Origin: Amycolatopsis thailandensis
GTDB lineage: Bacteria; Actinomycetota; Actinomycetes; Mycobacteriales; Pseudonocardiaceae
Length of the DNA stretch: 64,000 nucleotides
Direction of reading: 5' to 3'
Assembly: GCF_002234405.1 (NCBI RefSeq)
Contig: NZ_NMQT01000008.1
Location: 1 to 64,000 of the forward strand
Of this stretch, positions 37,098 through 45,460 are shown piece by piece. The notes below the pieces were generated by a model. The model searched no databases. It was not told the DNA's origin and worked only from the letters and a program-made list of their open reading frames with translations. Numbering within the stretch: the first letter of the stretch is position 1; the number at the start of each line of letters is the position of its first letter. The position numbers and the translations under genes were made by a program.

Positions 37098-40000
37098 TCA
37101 CGAGTTCTCATCTACGTCTGACAACCACGAACGAATATTCGCAGCCGTGCGCTGGGCGCTGGGATCCGAAAACACGGCGAGCAATTCCAACGCTTGTACC
37201 CAACTTCGGCGAGCGTCATCAATTCGATCCAAGCTCCGATATGCCCGGCCCATGTCGCCAAGCGTCGCACCCTCGGCGTGCGGGTCATTGACTTCGCGGC
37301 GGATGTCGAGTGCTTGCTTGTGATGGATGATGGCGTCGTCGAACTGCCCCAGTTCCCGGTGGATCTTCCCGAGGTTGTTCAGGGTCTGGCTTTCGCCGTG
37401 TCGGTCATTGATTTCGCGGCGGATGTCGAGTGCTTGCTCATAGAAAGTGACGGCGTCGTCGAACTGCTGCAGTTCCCGGTAGACGCCTCCGAGGTTGTTC
37501 AGCGTCCGGCCTTCGCCGTGTCGGTCATCAATTTCGCGGCGGATGTCGAGTGCTTGCTTGTGGCAGGTGATGGCGTCGTCGAAGCGCTGCAATTCATTGT
37601 AGATAATCCCAAGGTTGTCCAGCATCGCGCCTTCGCCGTGTCGGTCATTGATTTCGCGGCGGGCGTCGAGTGCTTGCTCATAACAAGTGACGGCATCGTC
37701 GAAGCGCCGCAGTTGCCGGTAAACGTTCCCAAGGTTTCCTAGTGTCTGGCCTTCGCCAAACCGATCATCGGCCTCGCGAGAAATTTCAATATCCTGTTCG
37801 TAGCAGGTGATGGCATCGTCGAACTGCCGCAATTCCTTGTAGACGATCCCGAGGTTGTTCAGGATCTGGCCTTCGCCGTGTCGGTCATTGACCTTGCGGC
37901 GGATGTCGAGTGCTTTCTTGTAGCAGGTGATGGCGTCGTCAAACCGTCGCAACTCCCAGTAGGCCACCCCGAGGTTGTTCAGTGACTTGCCCTCACCATT
38001 CCGATCATTGAGTTGACGGGCGGCGTCGAGGGCCAGCAGATGTGTTCCTACCCAGTCGTCCAAGTGCTTCTTTAGATAGAAGTAGTCGGTCAAACGGAAG
38101 CTAAGATCCCTTGCGTGGGTCTGATGTCCAGTCTCTGCGGCGAAGCGGACGGTTGCTATAAGGGTAGGCCGTTCGATATCGAGCCATCGCAGTGCGCTCT
38201 GGCGTGTGCTGAAGCGGTTCGAGCGGTTCTGTAAGGCGATCCGAGCGTTTAGGTGCTGGCCGGCGTCGGCGGTGACCGTGAGGTAATAGTTAAGGAGACG
38301 CTCTATTGCTTCATCGCGGTCGGCGTCGGGGTCGGTCTGCTGGAAGTGTTCGTGGGCGAACAGACGCATCAGGTCGTGGAGACGCCACCAGCCGCGAGGC
38401 TGGCCAAAATCGATCAGATGCGCTCGCTGCAGGTCGTTGAGCACTCGGCGTGTCTGCCGCACCGGTAGATCGGCGAGGGCTGCAGCTGCGTCGACACTGA
38501 TCTGTTGCCCAGGGTTGATCGAGAGTAGCCGGTACAGCCGAGCTTGCGCCGAGGTGAGGGTGCGGTAGGACAGGCTGAAAGATACGCGAATGTCCAGCGA
38601 ACCCACATAGTCGAGCGTTTCCAGTCGGGTCGTCTCATCAGCCAGGAGGCCAACCTCCTCCGCCAATGGCTGCTTAGGATCGGCCGCCAGCCGTGCTGCG
38701 GTGATCCGCAACGCCAACGGCAGGTACCCGCACAGCTTGACCAGTTGTGATGCCTGATCGGCATCTCGGGCAACGCGATCATCGTCGGGATGCGCGACTC
38801 GCAGCATCTCTTCCAGCAGCGCGAGCGCCTCGTCCGGGGTAAGTACGGCAAGATCGATCAGGCGGGCGTCGAGATCGGCGAGCGTGTTTCGGCTGGTGAC
38901 CAGCATGCGATGCACTCCGCCACCGGGCTGTAAGGAACGGACTTGTGCGCTGTCGGCGGCGTTGTCGGCCACGACAAGCAGGCGCTGCCCTTCCCGGGCG
39001 CGGCTGGCTAGTTCTGTCCGGAATAGCGTCTCCCGACCAGGCAGGTCCGCAGGGATGTGCTCGTCGGCTATTCCGAGATCGCGCAACCAGGAACCCAGGA
39101 TTTCAGTAGGTGGGACTGGGTGATGGTCGGGGTCATAACCACGCAGGTCGGCGAACAGAACCCCTCCGGGAAACCATCCCGCGTCGCGGGCATCGTGAGC
39201 GGCCTGGATCGCCAGCGCGGTCTTGCCGATACCGCCCTGGCCAGCTACCGCAGAGACCACCACCAAGCTCTGCTCGTGGCCGGGCTGAAGTGCGTCCGCG
39301 AGCTGGGCGAGTTCGCTATCGCGCCCCACGAACACTGAGCGGAGCGGCAACCCGTCGAGGGCCGAGGGGGGAACGAGTTGATGTTCACCATTCACGACCG
39401 CGGTACCTGCGGGCGTTTTTAAGGCAGTGTCTTCCCGCAGGATCGCCGCATGCAGCTCCTGCAGCATGCGGCCGGGGCCGATTCCGTCGATCTCATCCAG
39501 GCGCCGGTGGATCACCTGATACTCGGCTAGCGCTTCGGACCTGCGCCCGGCTCGATACAGTGCCAGCAGATGATGATGGATCAATGTCTGATCGGCCGGC
39601 CATGTGCTCAGCGGCTTTCCGATCTTGTCGAGCACCTCCAGGTTTCGCCCGAGCGCCAGCTCGGCTTCCAGTAACAGACGCCACACCGCGTGGTGCTTCT
39701 CCTCCAGTACCTCTCGTTCACCGCTGACCCAACCGCCAGTCAGACCGTCCAAGGGGATGCCGCTCCACTGACCCAAAGCTCTGTGTGTCTCGCTGATCAC
39801 CTGATCGTGCAAACGATCGCGAGCTGCAGTCTGGGCGGCATGCAAGCCTTCGGTGAACTCGCGCAGGTCAAACTCCACCTGCTCGTCAATCTGAAGCAGC
39901 CAGGCACCGACCCGCCGCGGCATACGGGCTGCACCGCCACACGCCCCGGTGACGATCGCACGGAGATCCGTGACGTAACCACTGATCGAGTTCGGTGTAG

Positions 40001-40169
40001 GAACCTCGTCCGGCCATACCCGTCGTAAGATCGTTTCCCTCAGGACCGGGCGTCCCGCGTGCAGCAACAGGAGCGCCAGCATGCTTCGAATCTTCACCGA
40101 TGTGATCGGTACACGTTCACCTCGGTCATCGAGGACACCCACTGGACCCAGAACCCGAAACCCTGCCAC
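37098..40169 (-). CDS. AfsR-like SARP regulator with NB-ARC and TPRs
   Basis: 1,023 residues from GTG 40169, which follows GGGGAGG by six bases; the open frame extends to 40358 without a better start. An OmpR-like winged helix (FRVLGPVGVLDD, then RRVWPDEVPTPNS) is followed by a BTAD domain, NB-ARC with P-loop GQGGIGKTALA near residue 320, and at least seven 40-residue TPR units (NNLGxxYxELxxFDDA) near the C-terminus. SARPs bind direct repeats near target promoters and activate secondary metabolism. The TPR units are near-identical at DNA level. It heads the minus-strand pair. Confidence 0.87.
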   Translation of the reverse strand: MAGFRVLGPVGVLDDRGERVPITSVKIRSMLALLLLHAGRPVLRETILRRVWPDEVPTPNSISGYVTDLRAIVTGACGGAARMPRRVGAWLLQIDEQVEFDLREFTEGLHAAQTAARDRLHDQVISETHRALGQWSGIPLDGLTGGWVSGEREVLEEKHHAVWRLLLEAELALGRNLEVLDKIGKPLSTWPADQTLIHHHLLALYRAGRRSEALAEYQVIHRRLDEIDGIGPGRMLQELHAAILREDTALKTPAGTAVVNGEHQLVPPSALDGLPLRSVFVGRDSELAQLADALQPGHEQSLVVVSAVAGQGGIGKTALAIQAAHDARDAGWFPGGVLFADLRGYDPDHHPVPPTEILGSWLRDLGIADEHIPADLPGRETLFRTELASRAREGQRLLVVADNAADSAQVRSLQPGGGVHRMLVTSRNTLADLDARLIDLAVLTPDEALALLEEMLRVAHPDDDRVARDADQASQLVKLCGYLPLALRITAARLAADPKQPLAEEVGLLADETTRLETLDYVGSLDIRVSFSLSYRTLTSAQARLYRLLSINPGQQISVDAAAALADLPVRQTRRVLNDLQRAHLIDFGQPRGWWRLHDLMRLFAHEHFQQTDPDADRDEAIERLLNYYLTVTADAGQHLNARIALQNRSNRFSTRQSALRWLDIERPTLIATVRFAAETGHQTHARDLSFRLTDYFYLKKHLDDWVGTHLLALDAARQLNDRNGEGKSLNNLGVAYWELRRFDDAITCYKKALDIRRKVNDRHGEGQILNNLGIVYKELRQFDDAITCYEQDIEISREADDRFGEGQTLGNLGNVYRQLRRFDDAVTCYEQALDARREINDRHGEGAMLDNLGIIYNELQRFDDAITCHKQALDIRREIDDRHGEGRTLNNLGGVYRELQQFDDAVTFYEQALDIRREINDRHGESQTLNNLGKIHRELGQFDDAIIHHKQALDIRREVNDPHAEGATLGDMGRAYRSLDRIDDARRSWVQALELLAVFSDPSAQRTAANIRSWLSDVDENS

Positions 40170-40461
40170 CAACAACCTCCCCGCTGGCAATGGCAACGCG
40201 ACACCCCAGTGAACCACCAGAGACACGCTTTGGCCACAGTGAGTAATCGCTTGGCTTCCCGGTGCGCGAGTCGATTGGCAACGACCCATGGGACATAGTC
40301 GGCTGCTGACTGCCGTTGCGGTGCTAGCCGAAGACGTCACCACGACGTCGCCCACCAAACCAACGGCGAACCCAGAGGGCGCTGCCCGCTGCGGAGCTGG
40401 TGTAGACAGAACGACCTGTCCCAGCGAGCACAGGAAGGAGGCACGCGAGAGGACGACAGAT

Positions 40462-40704
40462 ATGGGCCCTGCAGTGGTAGTTGCCGTCGTGTCTGTGCTG
40501 GGGATGGTGGCGCGGGAGTTGATTGCTCTCTGGCGTTACCGGTTGCGCCGGGCCAGCGTCGAGCGTGTAGTGACGATGATGGCGCCGGGCGGTCGTGTAA
40601 TCGATCGAGACCCGGATGGAGCAGTCATCGAAGTCGATCTTCACGACATCGGTGCAGGTTCTGGCTCGGACGTTGGTGAATCCGCCGATCCCCCGGCAGC
40701 ATGA
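40462..40704 (+). CDS. Small membrane protein
   Basis: 80 residues from ATG 40462 with a GAGAGGA box. One N-terminal membrane helix (residues 2-22), a basic RYRLRR stop-transfer, then a 45-residue soluble part (RVIDRDPDGAVIEVDL) with an acidic tail. The stop overlaps the sigma-factor start in ATGA, so the two are coupled. It might tether or sense for the sigma factor, but no anti-sigma motif is seen. Confidence 0.65.
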   Translation: MGPAVVVAVVSVLGMVARELIALWRYRLRRASVERVVTMMAPGGRVIDRDPDGAVIEVDLHDIGAGSGSDVGESADPPAA

Positions 40705-41267
40705 CGGGTATGGCAGCGCCCAGTCCGCGACCCGATGAGTTTCCGGGAAGCTTCGAGGCGTTTTATCTTGCGACTTTCGCGAAGACCTTCAACGCGTCCC
40801 GGCGCATGGCAGCTGGAGATACGCATCTGGCCCATGATGCGACGCAGGAGGCTTACCTCGTGATGCTGCGCCGATGGTCAGACAGGCAGCATCGATCGCA
40901 GGATGACAACCGGAAGTACGTGGCAGGCGTTGCGGCCAACAAGGTTATTGACGCGTATCGCCATCGTCACCGGCACGTCCAATTCGACGACGAGCTTGAC
41001 GTGCCTGCAGACGGCGACCAGTACGCTGAGGTGCTCGACGACTTGACCCTGCTCGCCGCGGTCCGCACGCTCATCGCGACGCAGCCACCGAGACGCCGGG
41101 CCGTGGCGACGCTCTACTTTCTGGCCGGCCTCGATTCTGCAGAGATTGCTGAGAGCTTGACCATGAGCGAATCGACTGTGCGCACCCACATCCAGCGGCT
41201 TCGCAGCATACTGAAACCCCGCGTCGACCAGATCTCGCGGACAGACCAAGGTGGTGAAACGTCATGA
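40701..41267 (+). CDS. ECF-type sigma-70 family sigma factor
   Basis: 188 residues. Region 2 (about 15-80) includes AHDATQEAYLVMLRRW and the DNA-melting helix before YRHRHRH. Region 4 (about 115-175) holds LDSAEIAESLTMSESTVRTHIQRLR, a helix-turn-helix contacting the -35 box. No region 3, as in ECF factors. It is embedded in a run of three coupled genes (ATGA overlaps at both ends). The regulator normally expected downstream appears to be replaced by a DUF349 chimera. Confidence 0.85.
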   Translation: MTGMAAPSPRPDEFPGSFEAFYLATFAKTFNASRRMAAGDTHLAHDATQEAYLVMLRRWSDRQHRSQDDNRKYVAGVAANKVIDAYRHRHRHVQFDDELDVPADGDQYAEVLDDLTLLAAVRTLIATQPPRRRAVATLYFLAGLDSAEIAESLTMSESTVRTHIQRLRSILKPRVDQISRTDQGGETS

Positions 41268-42301
41268 CCGAGCAGCCCGACGCCATCCGGAATCTGGTGC
41301 AACGTGCCCACGAAACGGATCCAGAACTTCCCGAGGTCGACGCTAGTGCCGCCCTCGCGGATCTTCGCGCTCGCGCGCGTTCGGCGGCAAATGCGGAGCA
41401 AGCGCTGGCTTCGGCCAAGCAGGAGCGGGAAGAGGGGCGCGCGGCCGCTGTCGTCCGCAAGCAGAGGCTCCTCGGCGAGGTGGAGAAGCTGGCCGCCGAG
41501 TCGACTCAGTGGAAGGCCGCGGGCGACCGGTTACGGGCGATCCTGGACGAGTGGAAGACGATCAAGGATGTCGACCGGGAGATCGACGACGAACTGTGGA
41601 AGCGGCTCTCCGAGGCCCGCGAGATATTCAACCGGCGGCGTGGCTCGCTTTTCGCTGAACTGGACAAGCGGCGCGCGGGCGCCAAGAACCGCAAGGAAGA
41701 ACTGATCGCCGAGGCCGAAGTATTGGCGGAGTCCTCGGAGTGGGGTGACGCGGCGGGCCGGTACAAGGCCCTGATGGCCGAGTGGAGGGTGGCTGGTCGC
41801 GTGCCCACAGACAGCGACGAGGCGCTCTGGCAGCGGTTCCGCGCCGCGCAGGACAAGTTCTTCGCCCGCCGGTCTTCGGTGTTCTCCGAGCGGGACGCCG
41901 AGTTCTCGGCCAACGCGCAGCAGAAGGAAGAGCTGCTCGTCGAGGCCGAGAAGATCGACCCGGCCGCGAACCTCGACGGCGCGAAGCAGCACCTACGCCG
42001 CATCCAGGAGCAGTGGGACGAGATCGGCAAGGTCCCGCGCGAGCGCATCCGCGAGCTGGACGGGCGGCTGAAGGCCGTGCAGGACGCGGTCAAGTCGGCC
42101 GAGGACAGCAAGTGGCGGCGGACCGACCCGGAGGCCCAGGCCAGGGCGGCGCAGTTCCGCGAGCGGGTCGAGCAGTTCGAGTCGCAGGCGGCGAAGGCCC
42201 GTGCGGCGGGCGACGAGCGGCGCGCGAAGAAGGCGGACGAGCAGGCCGCTCAGTGGCGTGAGTGGCTCGAAGCGGCTGAAGCGGTCAGCGTGGACGAGTG
42301 A
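41264..42301 (+). CDS. DUF349 protein with foreign N-terminus
   Basis: 345 residues. From about residue 44 the sequence is a typical actinobacterial DUF349 protein: three helical repeats such as STQWKAAGDRLRAILDEWK, a late KFFARRS, and WRRTDPEAQARAAQFRERVEQF. The first about 43 residues (RNLVQRAHETDPELPEVDASAALADLRA) look unlike DUF349 leaders, which are usually longer. They resemble the start of a sigma-linked small protein. The gene therefore seems to be a fusion at about 41,390. It overlaps the sigma-factor stop in ATGA. The DUF349 core is all charged coiled helices, probably ribosome- or RNA-associated. Confidence 0.75.
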   Translation: MTEQPDAIRNLVQRAHETDPELPEVDASAALADLRARARSAANAEQALASAKQEREEGRAAAVVRKQRLLGEVEKLAAESTQWKAAGDRLRAILDEWKTIKDVDREIDDELWKRLSEAREIFNRRRGSLFAELDKRRAGAKNRKEELIAEAEVLAESSEWGDAAGRYKALMAEWRVAGRVPTDSDEALWQRFRAAQDKFFARRSSVFSERDAEFSANAQQKEELLVEAEKIDPAANLDGAKQHLRRIQEQWDEIGKVPRERIRELDGRLKAVQDAVKSAEDSKWRRTDPEAQARAAQFRERVEQFESQAAKARAAGDERRAKKADEQAAQWREWLEAAEAVSVDE

Positions 42302-42340
42302 GCACAAGATCTATATTGAGGGGTATGTCGATGCTGGCGC

Positions 42341-42490
42341 GGCCAGGTCGACAAGGCGCTCGACCCAAAGGCTGCTTTTCCTGAGCGTATCGAAGCGGGC
42401 TCGAACCCGACCGCTCTCTTTCGAGACCTGAATCGCCAAGCCTGTCGCAGGGGCCACGTCGTCTCCGATTGGGCTCCGTTGCTGCCGTAG
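42341..42490 (+). pseudogene. C-terminal fragment of a lost element gene
   Basis: 49 codons in frame with a TAG at 42488-42490 read QVDKALDPKAAFPERIEAGSN and end GHVVSDWAPLLP. The upstream frame meets TGA at 42317. The ending resembles that at 17796-17837 (GHAVSNWAP). So it is the tail of a gene that once preceded this end module in related elements, perhaps replication or transfer, but it is not identified. Confidence 0.5.
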
Positions 42491-42631
42491 AGCCCGACAC
42501 GGGGCGACACAGAACGGCACTCGTCCCCGGCGAAGACTGGCGTTGACCTGCACAAACTGGCAGAATTTGGTACTGAACACCACTAGGTAACATGGCTGAG
42601 CTGGGGACTTTTAATCCGAGGGAATCTGCAA
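42451..42631 (+). other. att-like end module, copy 2
   Basis: Homologous to 17800-17979 over about 180 bases: the WAP-ending codons, CGTTGACCTGCACAAACTGG, AACATGGC, then CTTTTAATCCGAGGGAATCTGCA. The anticodon-like core here is CTTTTAA instead of CTTGTAA. Between this module and the tRNA only about 230 bases remain, where copy 1 has an integrase; the integrase seems deleted here. Confidence 0.5.
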
Positions 42632-42730
42632 CTCATCGGCGTTGACGGGTTTGTGCGGCTGTGAGGGTCACGGGTAGACCACCCGGTCGGGTTACATAGC
42701 TGGAGCAGACGATGTGACCCCATTTGACGT

Positions 42731-42754
42731 GGCGTGCTCCAGATTTGCTCCAGC
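42731..42754 (+). repeat. Putative integrase arm-type site, right
   Basis: GGCGTGCTCCAGATTTGCTCCAGC matches the left site at 19871-19894 in 20 of 24 bases. It lies 105 bases from the intact tRNA-Ala 3' end. Confidence 0.5.
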
Positions 42755-42805
42755 TACTGAACAGTAACTGAAGTTCGCCGTGCCAATTCTCAAAGTTAGC
42801 GAGAG

Positions 42806-42853
42806 CAAAAAACCGCCCTACCTCGGCAAACTTGCCAAGTGGGCGGTGTTTCG
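42806..42853. terminator. Terminator before tRNA-Ala
   Basis: An ACCGCCC/GGGCGGT stem with flanking A-run and TT, plus an inner CTCGGCAA/TTGCCAAG hairpin. It is the counterpart of the terminator at 19667-19719. It would stop transcription of the tRNA and of any leftward reading. Confidence 0.6.
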
Positions 42854-42859
42854 TCACTG

Positions 42860-42932
42860 TGGAGCTAAGGGGACTCGAACCCCTGACCCCCTCACTGCCA
42901 GTGAGGTGCGCTACCAGCTGCGCCATAGCCCC
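42860..42932 (-). tRNA. tRNA-Ala(GGC)
   Basis: 73 bases, CCA not encoded. The acceptor GGGGCTA pairs with TAGCTCC (one G-U), and the D-arm is GCGCAGCTGGTAGCGC. The anticodon stem is CTCAC-TGGCAGT-GAG with GGC at 34-36. The T-arm is AGGGG-TTCGAGT-CCCCT and the discriminator is A. It is intact and reconstituted by the element's own 3' half; see 19725-19766. Confidence 0.93.
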
Positions 42933-43074
42933 GGAGCGAAGTTGTACTCCGCATCTCGTGTGTCCATACATTACACCGCCCGCGGAGGCCGTTCACGCGG
43001 GGGTCACTCTACGCGGTCTCGATCGTCGGAACTGGTGCTGACCTGCATCTTTGAGCCTTATTTTTAGACGTGTA

Positions 43075-43103
43075 TTGACTCCGCGTGTGACCGCCGTTAC
43101 GTT
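43075..43103 (+). promoter_or_regulatory. Candidate -35/-10 promoter
   Basis: TTGACT and TACGTT are separated by 17 bases, about 100 bases upstream of the secreted lectin-domain gene. The spacing is canonical; the -10 is imperfect. Confidence 0.35.
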
Positions 43104-43201
43104 TTCGACCATCGTGACGCCGAGGTCCCCGCCCGCTACGCCGCGTCTCCACTGGGCTCCGCCTCAGCTCGCCCTGCCCGAATGACGCGGAGGAGGTCCT
43201 G

Positions 43202-45355
43202 ATGAGGGCCAGAGCAGCCCTGATAGCCCTGTTTTCCCTGGTCGGAGCGCTGATCGTGGTGGCTCCGGCGGCGCAGGCGGCCATCGTTCCCGATACCTGG
43301 TACACGGTGACGACCAGCGGCGGGAAGTGCGTGGACGCGCGTGCCGCCGGGTCGGCCAACGGGACGGTCGTCCAGCAGTACGCCTGCAACCAGACCTTCT
43401 CCCAGCAGTGGCAGTTCCAGCCGACGTCGGGTGGCTTCTACCGGGTGAACACACGCAACAACCCGGCGCAGGTGTGGGACGTCGTCGACGTGTCGGTGGC
43501 CGACGGCGGGCTCGTCCAGCTGTGGGCCTACGGCGGCGGGAACAACCAGCAGTGGCAGCCGGTGGAGGAAACGGGTGGGGCCTATCACTTCGTGAGCCGC
43601 AACAGCGGCCGGTGCCTCGACATCCCGGGCCTCTCGACCCAGGACAGCACCCAGCTCCAGCAGTATTCCTGCAACGGCTCCGGCGCCCAGTCCTTCCGGC
43701 TCACGCCGGTCACCGGCACCGCGAACCCCGACCTCGGGCCGAACGTGCTCGTCTTCGACCCCGGTATGTCTCAGGCGGCGATCCAGTCCCAGGTCAACAG
43801 CGTCTTCTCGCAGCAGGAGACCAGCCAGTTCGGCTCGAACCGGAAGGCGCTGCTGTTCAAGCCGGGGTCCTACAACGTCGACGTCAACGTCGGGTTCTAC
43901 ACGCAGGTGCTCGGGCTCGGCCTCTCACCGGACAACGTGACGATCAACGGCGCGGTGCACGCCGAGGCGGACTGGTTCGAGGGTAACGCGACGCAGAACT
44001 TCTGGCGTGGCGCGGAAAACCTGTCCGTGAACCCCAACGGCGGCACCGACCGCTGGGCCGTTTCACAGGCCGCGCCGTACCGCCGGATGCATGTCCGCGG
44101 CAATCTGCAGCTCGACGACGGCGGCTGGTCCAGCGGCGGCTGGATGTCCGACGTCAAGGTCGACGGCCAGGTCCGGTCCGGCTCACAGCAGCAGTGGATC
44201 TCGCGCAACTCGCAGTTCGGCGGCTGGAGTGGTTCGAACTGGAACATGGTGTTCGCCGGAGTCGGCGGCGCGCCGTCGACCAGTTTCCCGAATCCGCCGT
44301 ACACCACGGTGAACACGACGCCGGTCGTGCGGGAGAAGCCGTTCCTCTACGTCGACAACGCGGGCGCGTACCAGGTCTTCGTGCCTTCCAGGCGCACCAA
44401 CGCCTCGGGCATCACCTGGGGTGCGAACCAGCCGGGCTCGTCGCTGCCGATCAGCCGGTTCTTCATCGCGAAGCCCGGCACGACGGCGTCGCAGATCAAC
44501 GCGGCTTTGGCCGAGGGTAAGGATCTCCTGATCACTCCGGGCGTTTACCACCTCAACGAGACGCTCCGCGTCACCCGGCCGGACACCGTCGTGCTCGGAC
44601 TCGGCCTGGCGACACTGATCCCCGACAACGGGATCACCGCGATGACGGTGGCCGACGTCGACGGCGTCAAGGTCGCCGGCGTGCTGATCGACGCGGGCAC
44701 CACGAACTCGAACACGCTGATGGAGGTCGGCCCCGCGAACTCCGCGCAGGATCACGCGGCCAACCCGACTTCGCTGCACGACGTGTTCTTCCGCGTCGGC
44801 GGCGCGGGCGTCGGCAAGGCGACGAACAGCCTGGTGGTCAACAGCGACGACGTCATCGGCGACCACCTGTGGATCTGGCGCGCCGACCACGGCAGTGGCG
44901 TCGGCTGGAACACCAACACCGCCGACACCGGGCTGATCGTGAACGGCGACGACGTCGCGATGTACGGCCTGTTCGTCGAGCATTACCAGAAGTACCAGAC
45001 ACTCTGGAACGGAAACCGCGGCCGGACGTACTTCTATCAGAACGAAATGCCTTACGACCCACCGAATCAGGCCGCGTGGATGAACGGTTCGACGCGGGGT
45101 TACGCGGCCTACAAGGTGGCGAATTCGGTGACGAACCACGAGGCGTACGGGCTCGGGAGTTACTGCTTCTTCAACGTGAATCCGAGCGTGGTCGCGGATC
45201 GCGCGATCGAGGCGCCGAACAATCCGGACGTCCGGTTCCGCAGCATGGTCGCGGTCTCCCTCGGCGGGAACGGCACCATCAGCCGGGTCGTCAACGACCG
45301 CGGCGGACCGGCGAATTCGGGTTCGAACGTGGCGAACCTGGTCGCCTATCCCTGA
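43202..45355 (+). CDS. Secreted CBM13 (ricin-B)/beta-helix protein
   Basis: 717 residues from ATG 43202, after GGAGG at 43190-43194. Signal peptide to AQAA near residue 27. A ricin-type beta-trefoil (30-165) shows GGKCVDARAAG and QxW repeats (QQWQF, NQQWQP). The rest is a parallel beta-helix/pectate-lyase-like domain with NVLVFDPGMSQ, LLFKPGSYN, MHVRGNLQLDDGGW, DHLWIWRADHG and MYGLFVEHYQKY. Such proteins in actinomycetes are often mislabelled adenylyl cyclase. A polysaccharide-degrading function, with the lectin module binding glycans, is more likely. It acts outside the cell. Confidence 0.8.
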   Translation: MRARAALIALFSLVGALIVVAPAAQAAIVPDTWYTVTTSGGKCVDARAAGSANGTVVQQYACNQTFSQQWQFQPTSGGFYRVNTRNNPAQVWDVVDVSVADGGLVQLWAYGGGNNQQWQPVEETGGAYHFVSRNSGRCLDIPGLSTQDSTQLQQYSCNGSGAQSFRLTPVTGTANPDLGPNVLVFDPGMSQAAIQSQVNSVFSQQETSQFGSNRKALLFKPGSYNVDVNVGFYTQVLGLGLSPDNVTINGAVHAEADWFEGNATQNFWRGAENLSVNPNGGTDRWAVSQAAPYRRMHVRGNLQLDDGGWSSGGWMSDVKVDGQVRSGSQQQWISRNSQFGGWSGSNWNMVFAGVGGAPSTSFPNPPYTTVNTTPVVREKPFLYVDNAGAYQVFVPSRRTNASGITWGANQPGSSLPISRFFIAKPGTTASQINAALAEGKDLLITPGVYHLNETLRVTRPDTVVLGLGLATLIPDNGITAMTVADVDGVKVAGVLIDAGTTNSNTLMEVGPANSAQDHAANPTSLHDVFFRVGGAGVGKATNSLVVNSDDVIGDHLWIWRADHGSGVGWNTNTADTGLIVNGDDVAMYGLFVEHYQKYQTLWNGNRGRTYFYQNEMPYDPPNQAAWMNGSTRGYAAYKVANSVTNHEAYGLGSYCFFNVNPSVVADRAIEAPNNPDVRFRSMVAVSLGGNGTISRVVNDRGGPANSGSNVANLVAYP

Positions 45356-45460
45356 TGGACCCCGGTGCGCGCCGTGATGGCGGTCGCGGCGCGCACCGGC
45401 CTTTCACCCCTACGGGTGGCATGCCGCGCGCTCGCCTCCGGGCGCTCCGATACTCGGGGC

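Larger units (their letters stand above)
19725..42901. mobile_element. Integrated region at tRNA-Ala(GGC), about 23 kb
   Basis: Bounded by the 42-bp tRNA direct repeats. The same 24-bp tandem motif (GGCGTGCTCCAG plus TGCTCCAG) lies about 105 bases inside both ends, as expected for integrase arm sites. No integrase survives near the right end. Cargo includes an RHS toxin, regulators, a PfkB/transferase pair and several gene fragments. The boundaries are read directly. Whether this is one element or a fused tandem of several is inferred, and the remnants inside favour several events. Confidence 0.65.

Noticed and set aside
42382-42428. Possible tRNA-Ser(CGA) 3' fragment on the minus strand
   Set aside because: The T-stem pairs only partly, and the same bases encode a protein tail that recurs at 17.8 kb.
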